Shown: piece after piece, positions 17,546 through 26,839 of the stretch
Position numbering within the stretch: position 1 is the first letter of the stretch
How the letters are laid out: the number at the start of each line of letters is the position of its first letter
Virus record (IMG/VR): IMGVR_UViG_3300001352_000012
Coordinates: 1 to 56,007 of that record
From: a virus
Length of the DNA: 56,007 nt
Direction: 5' to 3' (one strand)
Notes under the pieces: generated by a model
The model's input: only the letters and a program-made list of their open reading frames with translations
Database searches by the model: none
Told to the model about the DNA's origin: nothing
Made by a program: the position numbers and the translations under genes

Positions 17546-20500
17546 TTATAATGAACTCTCAGATATGAAGAACTGAACTCCCATACTAGCTAACTTAGCT
17601 TGTGTGGTTGCGTCACTCAATAGTCTTATTGTTCCGTACTTACCTCTTAGGTCATAGCCCTCTAAAAGAGCGTTTGTCCTATTTGGTGTTAAAGTGTCTT
17701 GTCTAAATCCTGCTGCCCACTCATTAGGTTGGTACTCGCTGTAGTAGTTCTCAAATAGTTGACTTGTCTGATTACCATCTTCTATGTTTATGTCTCCATC
17801 TGTTTCTGATGTCCATACACTGTTAGCTTCTAGCTCTATGGTTTGTAATCTTTTTTGTTTATCGGGGGCGGTGTTAAAAGGCATGGTAATCTCTGCGTTT
17901 TTAGCCACTCCATAAAGACTTCCATAAGCATTGTTAGTATTATGCACCCACAACCCGCCATCTTTAAAAGAGGAAAAGTCTACTCCCGTTGTAACCATAT
18001 AGTCAGGGGTAATATCTGAAAATGATACCCAAGAGTTAGACGGCTCATTGAACATTGGAGTGTCTATTCTATATCTTAACCAAGCTGCTGTTATTGTATT
18101 AGCACCTACTTCTAATACAATAGTAGCGTTATCATCACTGTTTACAGTAATACTTAACCCCGTTTGGTAATAATAGTCTGTGCCATCAAAAAGAACTATG
18201 CCCTCTACAAGATCAGCTAAGTTACCACTAAATGCGTTCTTTAAAGTAAATGATAGATTTGAACTAGCTCCACCCAAGCCTGTTGCTTGTGCGTAACCCA
18301 TAATACTTACAGTATAGTTCTGTAACCTTTCATCATAAACTCCTAATATCTTTCTATCTGCTGCGTAAACATCCTTAACGTCAAGGTTCTCATTGAACCA
18401 CGTTGTCATTCCGTAGTCACTTATCTCTTGTATTCCGTTAGAGCTAAGTCTGCATATTGCATTATTCCTACTACTTGGGAAATAGTGTGTTTCGTTATAC
18501 TTATCAAACCCTTCTGGATTAGTCCCTATACCCCCATCATACTCATAGTAGTTAATACCGTTTAACAGTGCTGTTGTTTGGTAAGTAATCTCTGATGAAT
18601 CTTGTTTTGCAAGTTCTTCAAGAATACCTATCTGCCCTACCTTATCTTCAAAATAGACTATGAGCTGTTTGTTTTGTCTGAGTGATGCTTTCTGTATCGA
18701 CCCAAAAGAGTCGTCATAAGTTTTAATAGAACTGCCAAGAACAATACTAAGTCCATTTGTCGTGCTTTGTGGTATTATAGGCTGTGTAAATGCTATAGCT
18801 GCTCCCCTTTGAATTTGGTCTAATCCTGACTCTGTTACTACGTTAGGTCTTCCTATGGCTGTAACTGCTGAGTCGTAGTATGGAGAGAAGTCATTAGCTT
18901 CTGTTATCATGTGTTCTGTGTCATCAACAATTGACCCTCCAGTATATGTTACTATACCTAATGCGGGGGTTAGTCTACTCCAAGTGTCTCCTGCGTCTGT
19001 TATGTCTATAATAGCCCCTCTAACTGCGTTTTGTGTCTGCGTGTTCCCCGTATGGTATCCCCCTGTAATATTATAGTGATGCCCTATCTCACTATATACA
19101 ACAGGCTTGGTATTTGATGTAGGTCTAACTACTTCTGCTAAAATTATCCCTGCCTCATCCTTAGCAATACTAGGTGTAAGTGTAGACAGGTCAAAGTTAA
19201 ACAATACGAAGTTGGTGTTTACTTCGTTTATCTTTATTAAGGGGGCTGAGTTAAAATATGTAAATACACCTGCTGTTGGGGACGCAGGAGGAGGGTCAGT
19301 TGTTGCATCCGTTTGGACATATTTTGCAATAGGTCTTATTAAATCTCCGTCAACATAGTTATACTGCTGTGCTTTTGAGCCAAATTCTTTTATATTAAAA
19401 TCATTTACTGAAAAAATGCTAACTGCATATAGGTCGTTATTAAGAAAAGAAGGGGATATTGTTATAGCACCTGTCCAAGAAGATGTATTATGTGAAATAG
19501 TCTCGTCTGTGAATGTGCCACTAGCTACCCCTATCAATAAACTTCCTGCTGTTGAATTGGATACATCTCCGTATCCTACAATAAGCCCAACAGCAGATGC
19601 GCCATCAACTTGTTGTCCAATTAGGGGTAATGTACCTGTTCCTGCCGTGTATGAAACATTTATAACATAGTATGCGCCACAAAATATTTGTAGTAACTCA
19701 GGTGCATTTTTAGCATATAATATATCGTAGCTGTCTGCGTCTGTTGGGGGGGTGTTTTCTATTATTACTCTAGCTGAAACTGAGCCGTCATTAGTAGTTG
19801 AATCAAATCCCTCAGAATAAAAACTATCTAACGGTATGGCAGAGCTTCTACGTCCATTCTTGTTGTATTGAAGTGCGAAGAAGTGTTCTCTGTATCTCTT
19901 AAAGTTGGGTTCTGATACTGTTGTATTATCTATGCCTATGAGACCTATTCCTACTGATGTTATTCCTGTTGTTGGTGTGTATGGGGATACTTGCTGGTTT
20001 ACCCCATATATAAGCCTTACGACACTCCCTACAGCGTAGGCTACTATTCCTCCAAACCCTAAATATCTTGTATCAACGCTATTTATTTGGTCTGCTATAA
20101 ACTGAGCAAAGCTAGATTGTGTTTCCCCCTTTCTTGCTCTTGCTGTTATACTTACTACTTGCGATGCTGGTGTTACGGGAATACTCCCCGTAACAAGTAG
20201 GTTTAAATTTATGCCGAACGTATACCCATACTGTAACCCGCTATTAACGGTCAGTGTTTTAAAATGAGGTGATGTATTAATTAAAATATCAAAATTAGGG
20301 TTGTAGTATGACCCCGCAGTTAATATAGATGTACCATTAAAAGTAATTGTAGATGATGAACCTGATGATCTTGTATTATAAATAGGTAGTGTTTGTCCTG
20401 CTACTTCTACATCTGCATCAAATCCCTCAGTGATGTTTAAAAAAGCTAGTACGTTACTTGGGAGAAATACTACTTCTTTTGCTCTTGGGGGGATAAAAGA

Positions 20501-21448
20501 AAAAGGCATAGCCATCTCTGTCTGGTCTACCGCTTCTAGTGGTTCATCCCCTGTATAAACAATAGCTACCCTGTCGGTCTGATTTAGGTCTATCTCATCA
20601 TAGGTAAGCTCTCTGAACTTATACCATATACCCATTGTATTATCGTCTGCCCCTGACTGAACAAGCAGTTCTACCTTTTCTACTTGGTCACTGTCAGGTA
20701 ACTCAACAGGTATTGTAATTGCGTTATCATAGTAAAATGAATCCGAAAAAGTTTGTGCCTCTTGTTTTAATTCCTCGTACTGAGGGTGTGTTAGTTTTGA
20801 TATTCTTGATGGGTGTGTTCTAAACCCTCCCTTATACACATATCTTGTTCTAAACTTGTATAGCTTACCTACTAAGTTATTCTTTTTTATAGATGATGAA
20901 CTAAAGAAATTTGGCTCTAATGGTGTGGGGTTTGGTATCTTGTAAAGCTCTACTAATGCTCTGTTAGCTGTTGTGATTGTTGTTGCGGGTAGGTTCTCTA
21001 AATCAATACAGCCTATCTCTTGGTCTTCCTGAGTCCAAACTAAATATCTGTCAAGTACAAGAACAATACCTGTGATAAGTTCGTTGAACATGAAACCTAG
21101 TCCTACTCCCTCTGCCAACTGAGTAAATGCTCCGTCTGATAAATTATACCCGTAGCTTACTACTTCATGGTCTCCATTACCATTCCAAATAAAGTAATAT
21201 ACTGTCTCTAGTCCCTTATCATCATACGCTCCTATGCAGATGTTATCTCCTGCATTTAGTGTGTAAGATTTAGAGGTGTTTCCCTTTAGGTTTGTGACTA
21301 CAAAGTTATTGCCATTAACCATATAAGATACGTTCCTAGCGTTTGTATAGAAACCATTTTGGACATAGCGGGGGTCTGTGTCTTTATCCATTCCACCTTT
21401 TCTAGCTCCACCACCGCTATTTACAAATATTCTTTTATCTACAGGCAT
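17546..21448 (-). CDS. 1300-aa tail nozzle / tubular-protein-B-like protein
   Basis: It starts MPVDKRIFVNSGGGARKGGM and soon has DTDPRYVQNGFYTNARNVSY, a sequence style typical of nozzle or tail-stabilisation proteins of crAss-like podoviruses. The chain is beta-rich with many Tyr/Thr/Gly and no membrane segments. It follows three probable ring proteins in transcription order, where a nozzle gene belongs. Its role would be to form the distal tail tube through which DNA and ejection proteins leave. Confidence is higher for 'tail protein' than for the exact nozzle assignment. Confidence 0.72.
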   Translation of the reverse strand: MPVDKRIFVNSGGGARKGGMDKDTDPRYVQNGFYTNARNVSYMVNGNNFVVTNLKGNTSKSYTLNAGDNICIGAYDDKGLETVYYFIWNGNGDHEVVSYGYNLSDGAFTQLAEGVGLGFMFNELITGIVLVLDRYLVWTQEDQEIGCIDLENLPATTITTANRALVELYKIPNPTPLEPNFFSSSSIKKNNLVGKLYKFRTRYVYKGGFRTHPSRISKLTHPQYEELKQEAQTFSDSFYYDNAITIPVELPDSDQVEKVELLVQSGADDNTMGIWYKFRELTYDEIDLNQTDRVAIVYTGDEPLEAVDQTEMAMPFSFIPPRAKEVVFLPSNVLAFLNITEGFDADVEVAGQTLPIYNTRSSGSSSTITFNGTSILTAGSYYNPNFDILINTSPHFKTLTVNSGLQYGYTFGINLNLLVTGSIPVTPASQVVSITARARKGETQSSFAQFIADQINSVDTRYLGFGGIVAYAVGSVVRLIYGVNQQVSPYTPTTGITSVGIGLIGIDNTTVSEPNFKRYREHFFALQYNKNGRRSSAIPLDSFYSEGFDSTTNDGSVSARVIIENTPPTDADSYDILYAKNAPELLQIFCGAYYVINVSYTAGTGTLPLIGQQVDGASAVGLIVGYGDVSNSTAGSLLIGVASGTFTDETISHNTSSWTGAITISPSFLNNDLYAVSIFSVNDFNIKEFGSKAQQYNYVDGDLIRPIAKYVQTDATTDPPPASPTAGVFTYFNSAPLIKINEVNTNFVLFNFDLSTLTPSIAKDEAGIILAEVVRPTSNTKPVVYSEIGHHYNITGGYHTGNTQTQNAVRGAIIDITDAGDTWSRLTPALGIVTYTGGSIVDDTEHMITEANDFSPYYDSAVTAIGRPNVVTESGLDQIQRGAAIAFTQPIIPQSTTNGLSIVLGSSIKTYDDSFGSIQKASLRQNKQLIVYFEDKVGQIGILEELAKQDSSEITYQTTALLNGINYYEYDGGIGTNPEGFDKYNETHYFPSSRNNAICRLSSNGIQEISDYGMTTWFNENLDVKDVYAADRKILGVYDERLQNYTVSIMGYAQATGLGGASSNLSFTLKNAFSGNLADLVEGIVLFDGTDYYYQTGLSITVNSDDNATIVLEVGANTITAAWLRYRIDTPMFNEPSNSWVSFSDITPDYMVTTGVDFSSFKDGGLWVHNTNNAYGSLYGVAKNAEITMPFNTAPDKQKRLQTIELEANSVWTSETDGDINIEDGNQTSQLFENYYSEYQPNEWAAGFRQDTLTPNRTNALLEGYDLRGKYGTIRLLSDATTQAKLASMGVQFFISESSL

Positions 21449-21456
21449 CTAAAGGC

Positions 21457-22194
21457 TTAAAATTTAGGCGTTTGCGAAAAATTACGTCTTATAATATCTA
21501 ATAGTTCTGTTTGGCTCATTCCCCCGAAGCGTACTCTAGCCCAGTTCTTAGCGTTCACATAACTCTTTTCTAGTTGATGTGCTGCTTGAGTACCTACAAA
21601 CCATCGCTGAGACTTCCACATAGCGTATCGCATTAGTGGCTCTCTTAAAAACTCATGTACATGAAACTTACCATTTACCTGCTCGGGTCTTGCTATGTAG
21701 TCCAATACTACAACAGAGGAAGTAAGATTGCTTGACAGCTCTATTCTGTTCTCTGCTCTGTTCATTCTAAACTCTCCTGCTGTACTTCTCCCACCTACTC
21801 CATAGTACGCTCCTATAATCTCTCCGTTTTGGTAGTGATTAACTGATGAAGAACTTGCTGTTCCTATTCCGTAGGCTAGGTTATTTTGTTGGGGAGATGA
21901 AATGTTACCGCAATTATCAAGCCCCTTAAAGATGTTTTGGTTACGCCCAAGAAAGACTAACCCTCCCCCTGCTGTAACTACTCCTATCTTTACTTCCTTT
22001 ACAAAGTCGTCAGGTAGTTGTACCGTTCCCATAGAGTCAGGCTCAATCTCCTTACGCTTCATATATCCATTGACATCGTAGTGTAAGTCCTCTAAACCTC
22101 TTACCATAAGCGTTAATAAATGCTCATAGTCATGTTGGGTATTAGAACCTAGTTCTGCTTGTAAATCTTCTATTACGCTGTCTAATGTTATCAT
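21457..22194 (-). CDS. 245-aa probable head-tail ring / adaptor protein
   Basis: The N-terminal part (MITLDSVIEDLQAELGS, HLLTLMVRGLEDLHYDVNG) is helical. It is followed by a Gly/Ser/Asn-rich middle and a C-terminal helical region (FLREPLMRYAMWKSQRWFVG). A helical N-terminus plus a beta insert and another helix is typical of podovirus adaptor or tail-tubular-A-like ring proteins. Its start overlaps the upstream stop by four bases, and the nozzle-like gene begins 9 bases after its stop, consistent with joint assembly. Confidence 0.62.
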   Translation of the reverse strand: MITLDSVIEDLQAELGSNTQHDYEHLLTLMVRGLEDLHYDVNGYMKRKEIEPDSMGTVQLPDDFVKEVKIGVVTAGGGLVFLGRNQNIFKGLDNCGNISSPQQNNLAYGIGTASSSSVNHYQNGEIIGAYYGVGGRSTAGEFRMNRAENRIELSSNLTSSVVVLDYIARPEQVNGKFHVHEFLREPLMRYAMWKSQRWFVGTQAAHQLEKSYVNAKNWARVRFGGMSQTELLDIIRRNFSQTPKF

Positions 22195-22808
22195 TGAGAG
22201 ATGTTGTCATTTTGTAAGTCCTGTGGTATGCCCTTTTGGAGTTGGTAGAGTTCAACAGCCATCTTCATAATATCTGTAATGGCTGAGTCATCTATTGGGA
22301 AGTAATCATCTTCGTCAAGGTCTGAGTGATTAGGTATAAGATACATCAACAGCTTACAATCAGTGTTCATCTCTTGAAGGTAAACTAATCTATCTTCTAC
22401 CAATACATATCCTGTCTTACCTTCTAGTCTTTGGGACATATTGTTTCTTCTACTTGAAAGAAATCCTATTGATGTGGGAATAAATGCTTCTTCGGGCTTC
22501 CCTGCGTAATGAACTAGATACACTCCCTGATCTTTAGGAAGTGATATAACGCTCACAGGAAGGTCTGAGAAGTATCGTAAGCGATCTTCGTCCCACTTTA
22601 CTTCTCCTTCATACTCAGCTACCCAATTACCGCTTACAGTCCTTGTAAATGCTTTGTTTTGAAGTATGTTTATTTTGACGTAACTTGCTGTGGCTTGCCC
22701 TACTGCCGCCATAGCTGTTTGAATGTCAAACTTAGCATCCGTTGTGGCTGACGGGTAGAGTAATTCTTGGAGTTGGTTTCCGTAATATCTCTTTGTCCTT
22801 GTAGCCAT
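22191..22808 (-). CDS. 205-aa probable ring / connector protein
   Basis: It begins MATRTKRYYGNQLQELLYPSA and contains beta-rich central blocks (GVYLVHYAGKPEEAFIPTS, GYVLVEDRLVYLQEM). The C-terminal helix (ITDIMKMAVELYQLQKG) resembles the C-termini of head-tail connector subunits. It is the middle of three consecutive genes of similar size with 2-base gaps or 4-base overlaps between capsid-region and nozzle genes. That arrangement matches stacked ring proteins in crAss-like virions. Inference from order and composition. Confidence 0.6.
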   Translation of the reverse strand: MATRTKRYYGNQLQELLYPSATTDAKFDIQTAMAAVGQATASYVKINILQNKAFTRTVSGNWVAEYEGEVKWDEDRLRYFSDLPVSVISLPKDQGVYLVHYAGKPEEAFIPTSIGFLSSRRNNMSQRLEGKTGYVLVEDRLVYLQEMNTDCKLLMYLIPNHSDLDEDDYFPIDDSAITDIMKMAVELYQLQKGIPQDLQNDNISQ

Positions 22809-22810
22809 TT

Positions 22811-23521
22811 TTATTCTTGTGTTTTAAGTGCTTGTCCTGCTTGTACTAAGTCGGATTGTCTTACTGTTACTCCTAGTAGCTCTGCTATCTGCCAAATCAA
22901 TTCATCTTTAAACTGATAAGGAAGGTCAAAGTCCGTACTGTTTCCTGCTGTTACTCCTGCGTTGGGGTTTGTAAGGCTTCCTCCTGTTGCTGCGTAAACC
23001 TCTTCGTTGTTTACTATTGTCCTGTTCCAAAAAGGTATTAACGGCTCTCGTAAGTAAATTAGGTCAACTACTCCTGTTGTCTTAGGGTAAACTTGTAAAA
23101 AGTTTTCATACTCTGCTACTATTGGGAATCTTGTTGTGGGGGATTTGAATTTATTTCCTAATCTCTCTCCTAACTCATTGTCACTTACAAAGTCAATAGC
23201 GTTTACCGATGGTTCACTCTGTCCCCTCTTGTTTAGATTAAACACCGTCTTAGACATTGTAATGTAATACATATAGTCTGATGGCTTAGTGAGTTGCCCT
23301 GTGTTGGGGTCTACGTTAAATGATGTCTTCTTTTTAAGTGGCGACAGTGCATCAGATGAAATTAACCCCGCCTCGAACTTCTTGCGCTGATTAGTGATAA
23401 TCATGTCCTGAGCTAAGGGGGCATACTTGTTGAACTTATCCGCGTTTAGATATATTGTCTTTTGGTCTTTAGCGCATATTAGTTCAACCCTTTCTTTTAC
23501 TTCGTTTGTGCTAATTGCCAT
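22811..23521 (-). CDS. 236-aa probable ring / connector protein
   Basis: The N-terminal region is helical (EVKERVELICAKDQ, LAQDMIITNQRKKFEAGL), the centre is beta-rich (YMYYITMSKTVFNLNK, YENFLQVYPKTTGVVDLIYL) and the end is helical (FKDELIWQIAELLGVTVRQ). This layout matches proteins that sit on the portal ring and connect it to the tail. It lies between the exported fibre-like gene and two similar ring candidates. No enzymatic motif was seen. Confidence 0.6.
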   Translation of the reverse strand: MAISTNEVKERVELICAKDQKTIYLNADKFNKYAPLAQDMIITNQRKKFEAGLISSDALSPLKKKTSFNVDPNTGQLTKPSDYMYYITMSKTVFNLNKRGQSEPSVNAIDFVSDNELGERLGNKFKSPTTRFPIVAEYENFLQVYPKTTGVVDLIYLREPLIPFWNRTIVNNEEVYAATGGSLTNPNAGVTAGNSTDFDLPYQFKDELIWQIAELLGVTVRQSDLVQAGQALKTQE

Positions 23522-23524
23522 ATA

Positions 23525-24352
23525 TTAAGGTACTTGTAGTGCTGGTATTGCAACTGTTCTAACAGCACCTCCTAAGTTAACATTCACCCTTATGTAAAAT
23601 ACGGGGTTACCTGCTACGGGGGCATTAGTAAAAGTTGCTGTGTTTCCCCCTGCTATTATTTTGGGGTCTTTTATATTTAGAAATATATTTTGCTTTGAGT
23701 CTATGTCTAATGGGTATTTAGGCTTTCCAATCTTTATACCAACAAACCCACTATCTAATCCTATTGACATATTTGTGTCAGCACCGTTTAGAAAAAGATT
23801 TTGTTTGGGGTCTAGTAAAAGTCTTGTGGACATTGAATCTACCTTAAGGGCTATACCGCCTCCTGTCCCTCCTGTCTTAAACTCTATGGATTGATTTACT
23901 AAGTCACCTCCAACAGAGAAGTCTAAAGATTGAGATGTAAGTGTTGTCATAGTGTCTGCTTGTCGGACAAGTATTTTTGTATTATCTACCGCTGATCTGA
24001 AGCTTAAAGATGATGTAGCTGTGTCTAGTGTGAATTGTGGTGGGGAGTAAACAGAGTCTTCTGCCCCAAATACTGCTAACCTACCTGCTACTCCACTTCC
24101 CTTTAGAGCCCCTTCTCCTCCACTAGATGCTATAATTTTATAATATCCACTTGCTGCGCTTCCTGTTGTGTCTAATGAAAGTTTTGTAGCGTTACCTACC
24201 ACGCTAATAGCGGTGGTTTTTACGAACAATGTGTCAGACATCCTCAAGTTTCCGTTGAACTCATAATACCCGTTCATTGGTTTATACCCTATTTGTGCAA
24301 CACCTGTCGCGCAAATCAAAGTAAAAATTAATGTATATAGTAAATTTTTCAT
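23525..24352 (-). CDS. 275-aa fibre-like protein with Sec signal peptide
   Basis: The first 20 residues (MKNLLYTLIFTLICATGVAQ) are a textbook signal peptide: two basic residues, a hydrophobic core, then A-Q. The remainder is Ser/Thr/Gly-rich and beta-type with internal repetition (LLLDPKQNLFLNGADT versus LDIDSKQNIFLNIKDP). An N-terminal signal is unexpected for a gene inside the head-tail module, because virion subunits assemble in the cytoplasm. It could be a periplasmic or surface-displayed protein from a moron-like insertion, or a fibre domain that recruited a host signal. No family is recognised. Confidence 0.65.
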   Translation of the reverse strand: MKNLLYTLIFTLICATGVAQIGYKPMNGYYEFNGNLRMSDTLFVKTTAISVVGNATKLSLDTTGSAASGYYKIIASSGGEGALKGSGVAGRLAVFGAEDSVYSPPQFTLDTATSSLSFRSAVDNTKILVRQADTMTTLTSQSLDFSVGGDLVNQSIEFKTGGTGGGIALKVDSMSTRLLLDPKQNLFLNGADTNMSIGLDSGFVGIKIGKPKYPLDIDSKQNIFLNIKDPKIIAGGNTATFTNAPVAGNPVFYIRVNVNLGGAVRTVAIPALQVP

Positions 24353-24356
24353 TATT

Positions 24357-25586
24357 TTATTTTAGTATTAATATCTTACCTATTACTCCTGCGGGTTGCC
24401 CTACAGAAAAAGTTATTGTTCCTGTTGAGCTTACAAATGATGCTGTATCTTGTACGTTATCTAACCAAAGGATAAAGTCGTTCTGAGAGCTTGTGTAAAC
24501 CTTATTAATTAAATCGTTTGATTGATATGTAGATTGACCGCTTGTGGTGGTAAAGTTTAAAATTCTACCTACACTTACACTGCTGCCTGTTATTGGTACA
24601 ATTAGTGTTGGGTTTCCATCTGAACAAGAGCAATCTCCTTTACAGTCTGCAAGGTTCTTAATATCTTGTACCCAAGCATTAACGTCACTTGTCTTACTAC
24701 AACTAAACGCTGCTGAGATAAATGTTAAATACGAGCCTATTAGGGCTTGCTTCTGTAACATTCTTTGTTTAGCGTCTCCTGTTGCTAGTTGTATTCTATC
24801 ATAGAACTCACTAATGCAACAGAACACATCACAAATAGAAGTGTCGCTCTCTACGTTGATATAAGCGTCTGCTGTTACTGCATCGTTTAGAGAGTAAGAA
24901 AAGAAAGTGGCAGTCCAATCATTTGTCGTGCCACTAACTGTTCTTGCTGAATAATCCCAAGTGTTTATAGCTGATAGGGTCGCTTGTTGTTGCCCTGTAT
25001 AAAAGCGTTGGGTTGTTAATTCAGTACTTGATGTAGTGCTTGCTGCTTCTCCTGTACTACTAGGGTAGTAAAGAGTTAATGTCCTAGCTGTTGTTGGGGT
25101 TATATTATTTACAACATAAGATGTTACATCTGTCACCGTGATTAGTGGTGAAGTGGGTGTAAGGTCTAATGATGTATCTAATTGCCCCGTAGGAAGAGTA
25201 AAACTATTGTCAATTGTAATAACGTTGGTAATGGCAGAGGCGAATCCTTCTACTACACTATAGGTAACTTTAATCTCCCCCTGTGCAAAAGCAGTGCTGC
25301 CTGTTATGGTAGGTAACTGAATTGGAATAGTGGTTGTCCTAGCTCTTGTTAAATCTTCATTAGCCTGACCTGCGCTAGACCCGTCAATATCAGGGGCTGT
25401 TGAAATGTTAGCTAAATTGTCATAATAAGTTACCCCGTCTACCTCTATTTTGATAGCAGCCTTTACGTCAGCGAGTGTTACCCCATTGCCTGTGTAGTCT
25501 GTGGTGTCTGTAAACGTATAGGAAGGGACTGATGCGTCCCTATCCTCTACGATTGCTAGTTTTAATATACCTTGTGATAATGCCAT
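24357..25586 (-). CDS. 409-aa structural protein with Cys-rich motif
   Basis: The N-terminal half is a Thr/Ser-rich beta-domain (LKLAIVEDRDASVPSYTFTD, PIQLPTITGS). The central helical domain carries ICDVFCCISEFYDR and later CKGDCSCSDGNP, and the C-terminus is beta-rich again. The CC...DCSC pattern recurs in structural proteins of Bacteroidota phages as I recall them, and may bind metal. It starts only 4 bases after the stop of the 387-aa gene. Head-fibre, decoration or tail function is possible. Confidence 0.62.
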   Translation of the reverse strand: MALSQGILKLAIVEDRDASVPSYTFTDTTDYTGNGVTLADVKAAIKIEVDGVTYYDNLANISTAPDIDGSSAGQANEDLTRARTTTIPIQLPTITGSTAFAQGEIKVTYSVVEGFASAITNVITIDNSFTLPTGQLDTSLDLTPTSPLITVTDVTSYVVNNITPTTARTLTLYYPSSTGEAASTTSSTELTTQRFYTGQQQATLSAINTWDYSARTVSGTTNDWTATFFSYSLNDAVTADAYINVESDTSICDVFCCISEFYDRIQLATGDAKQRMLQKQALIGSYLTFISAAFSCSKTSDVNAWVQDIKNLADCKGDCSCSDGNPTLIVPITGSSVSVGRILNFTTTSGQSTYQSNDLINKVYTSSQNDFILWLDNVQDTASFVSSTGTITFSVGQPAGVIGKILILK

Positions 25587-25590
25587 TTTG

Positions 25591-26754
25591 TTATTTACTG
25601 TTGACTTGTGTTACCCATTTTTCATATATGGCTTGGAAAACATCTGAGTTCTCTTCAAGTAACAAGTAACCTTTAGCTCCTGCATATCCCCTCTTACCGC
25701 TATTGTCAATTAGGTGGATGTCATTGAACTTAATGTCTGCTCCTGATACTTGGTCGAAAATCTTAAAATCATTTTCCTTGTCCTTGTGCCAATTAATAAA
25801 CGCATCTGCAAGTTGCTCCTTACTTCCATTGTCCATAAGGTCTTGTAAATCATTTACGTCTTTTGCTTCCCTTCCTGAGTTAATCTCTCCTCGTCCTATC
25901 TTTCTACGAATAGCAGAGTAAGTTTCGGGGGATTTCTCTTGAAGGTATCTTGCAGCAAAGGTTAACTTGTCTGAACCTTGTTCGGCTTTACAGATAACAT
26001 CTCCTGTCTTAGCGTCTGCTAAAACATCGTTATACTGTCCTGTCCAAGCAAGAACATTCATGTCTGTTGCTGTAAGAATATCATATTTTTGATGTAAGTA
26101 GTTATCTTCAATAGTAGACTCAAATAAATTTGAATCTCTTTTAGATAGTCTAATTAAATACCATCGTATTTCTTTTGGTGAAAGTTGTAAAAGCTCGTTT
26201 TGATGTTTTACTTCTCCTGATACTCTAACTGTTGCTAAAGCCTTGTCAAAGTCCATCTCTCTTGCTTGCTTCTCTAACTTAAACTCTTTTTCTGTGTTTG
26301 CAATGTAGTTCTCTGCTGACTCTTCTGCATTAAACTCAAAGAAGGTCTTGTTGTTGTAGTTGTACTTCTGTGAGTTCTTCTTGTTGAATCTACATTTTCT
26401 AAGAAAATCTAGTTGGGTTTCATCGTGTGCATCTACTCGAAGTCTACCGTCAATAAAATAAATAGGTGTACACTTAATGTTACCTAGTTTGTATTGCTGT
26501 AAATCCCATTTTTCGTACTGCTCGTCTACCCAAATTGATGCTTCTGACGCTGAATAACGAATCATTACCTCTCTTCCCTTTGTTGGGGAGTTAAGGCGGT
26601 CATCCACTACCATGCAAAAGGAAGGAAATCTTAATCCTGCATTATAAGGTACTGTTACCATTCTTTCGTCATCAATTACTTTTTTGAGTGTTCCTCTTTC
26701 GTTTGCTTTACTTAGAAAAAACTCTACTGTGTCTTGTTTTATTACTGTCTCCAT
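25591..26754 (-). CDS. 387-aa protein of unknown function next to the capsid gene
   Basis: It begins METVIKQDTVEFFLSKANERG and is a mixed alpha/beta soluble protein with long charged helices (EEEFKLEKQ-type region at about 140-180) and no membrane or secretion signal. Late parts include SGADIKFNDIHLIDNSG and GYLLLEENSDVFQAIYEKWV. It is the first gene after the major capsid protein, separated from it by a strong GC-rich hairpin (26795-26820) that may lower its expression. A head-associated role is possible; no family is recognised. Confidence 0.6.
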   Translation of the reverse strand: METVIKQDTVEFFLSKANERGTLKKVIDDERMVTVPYNAGLRFPSFCMVVDDRLNSPTKGREVMIRYSASEASIWVDEQYEKWDLQQYKLGNIKCTPIYFIDGRLRVDAHDETQLDFLRKCRFNKKNSQKYNYNNKTFFEFNAEESAENYIANTEKEFKLEKQAREMDFDKALATVRVSGEVKHQNELLQLSPKEIRWYLIRLSKRDSNLFESTIEDNYLHQKYDILTATDMNVLAWTGQYNDVLADAKTGDVICKAEQGSDKLTFAARYLQEKSPETYSAIRRKIGRGEINSGREAKDVNDLQDLMDNGSKEQLADAFINWHKDKENDFKIFDQVSGADIKFNDIHLIDNSGKRGYAGAKGYLLLEENSDVFQAIYEKWVTQVNSK

Positions 26755-26794
26755 TTTAACTTTAATTTAATCTATTTTAATGTTTTTTAAGAAT

Positions 26795-26820
26795 GGGCGG
26801 GGGTTTATTGTTCCCCGCCC
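26795..26820 (-). other. Very stable GC hairpin after the capsid gene
   Basis: GGGCGGGG (26795-26802) pairs perfectly with CCCCGCCC (26813-26820) around a 10-base loop, in an 86-base gap just downstream of the major capsid gene stop. On the transcribed strand it is not followed by a U-run, so it is not a standard intrinsic terminator. It may protect the 3' end of capsid mRNA or attenuate read-through. Confidence 0.7.
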
Positions 26821-26839
26821 TATTCCTATTGTTTACTTA

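Noticed and set aside
26795-26820. Intrinsic terminator after the capsid gene
   Set aside because: The stem is strong but no U-run follows on the transcribed strand, so it is reported only as a hairpin.
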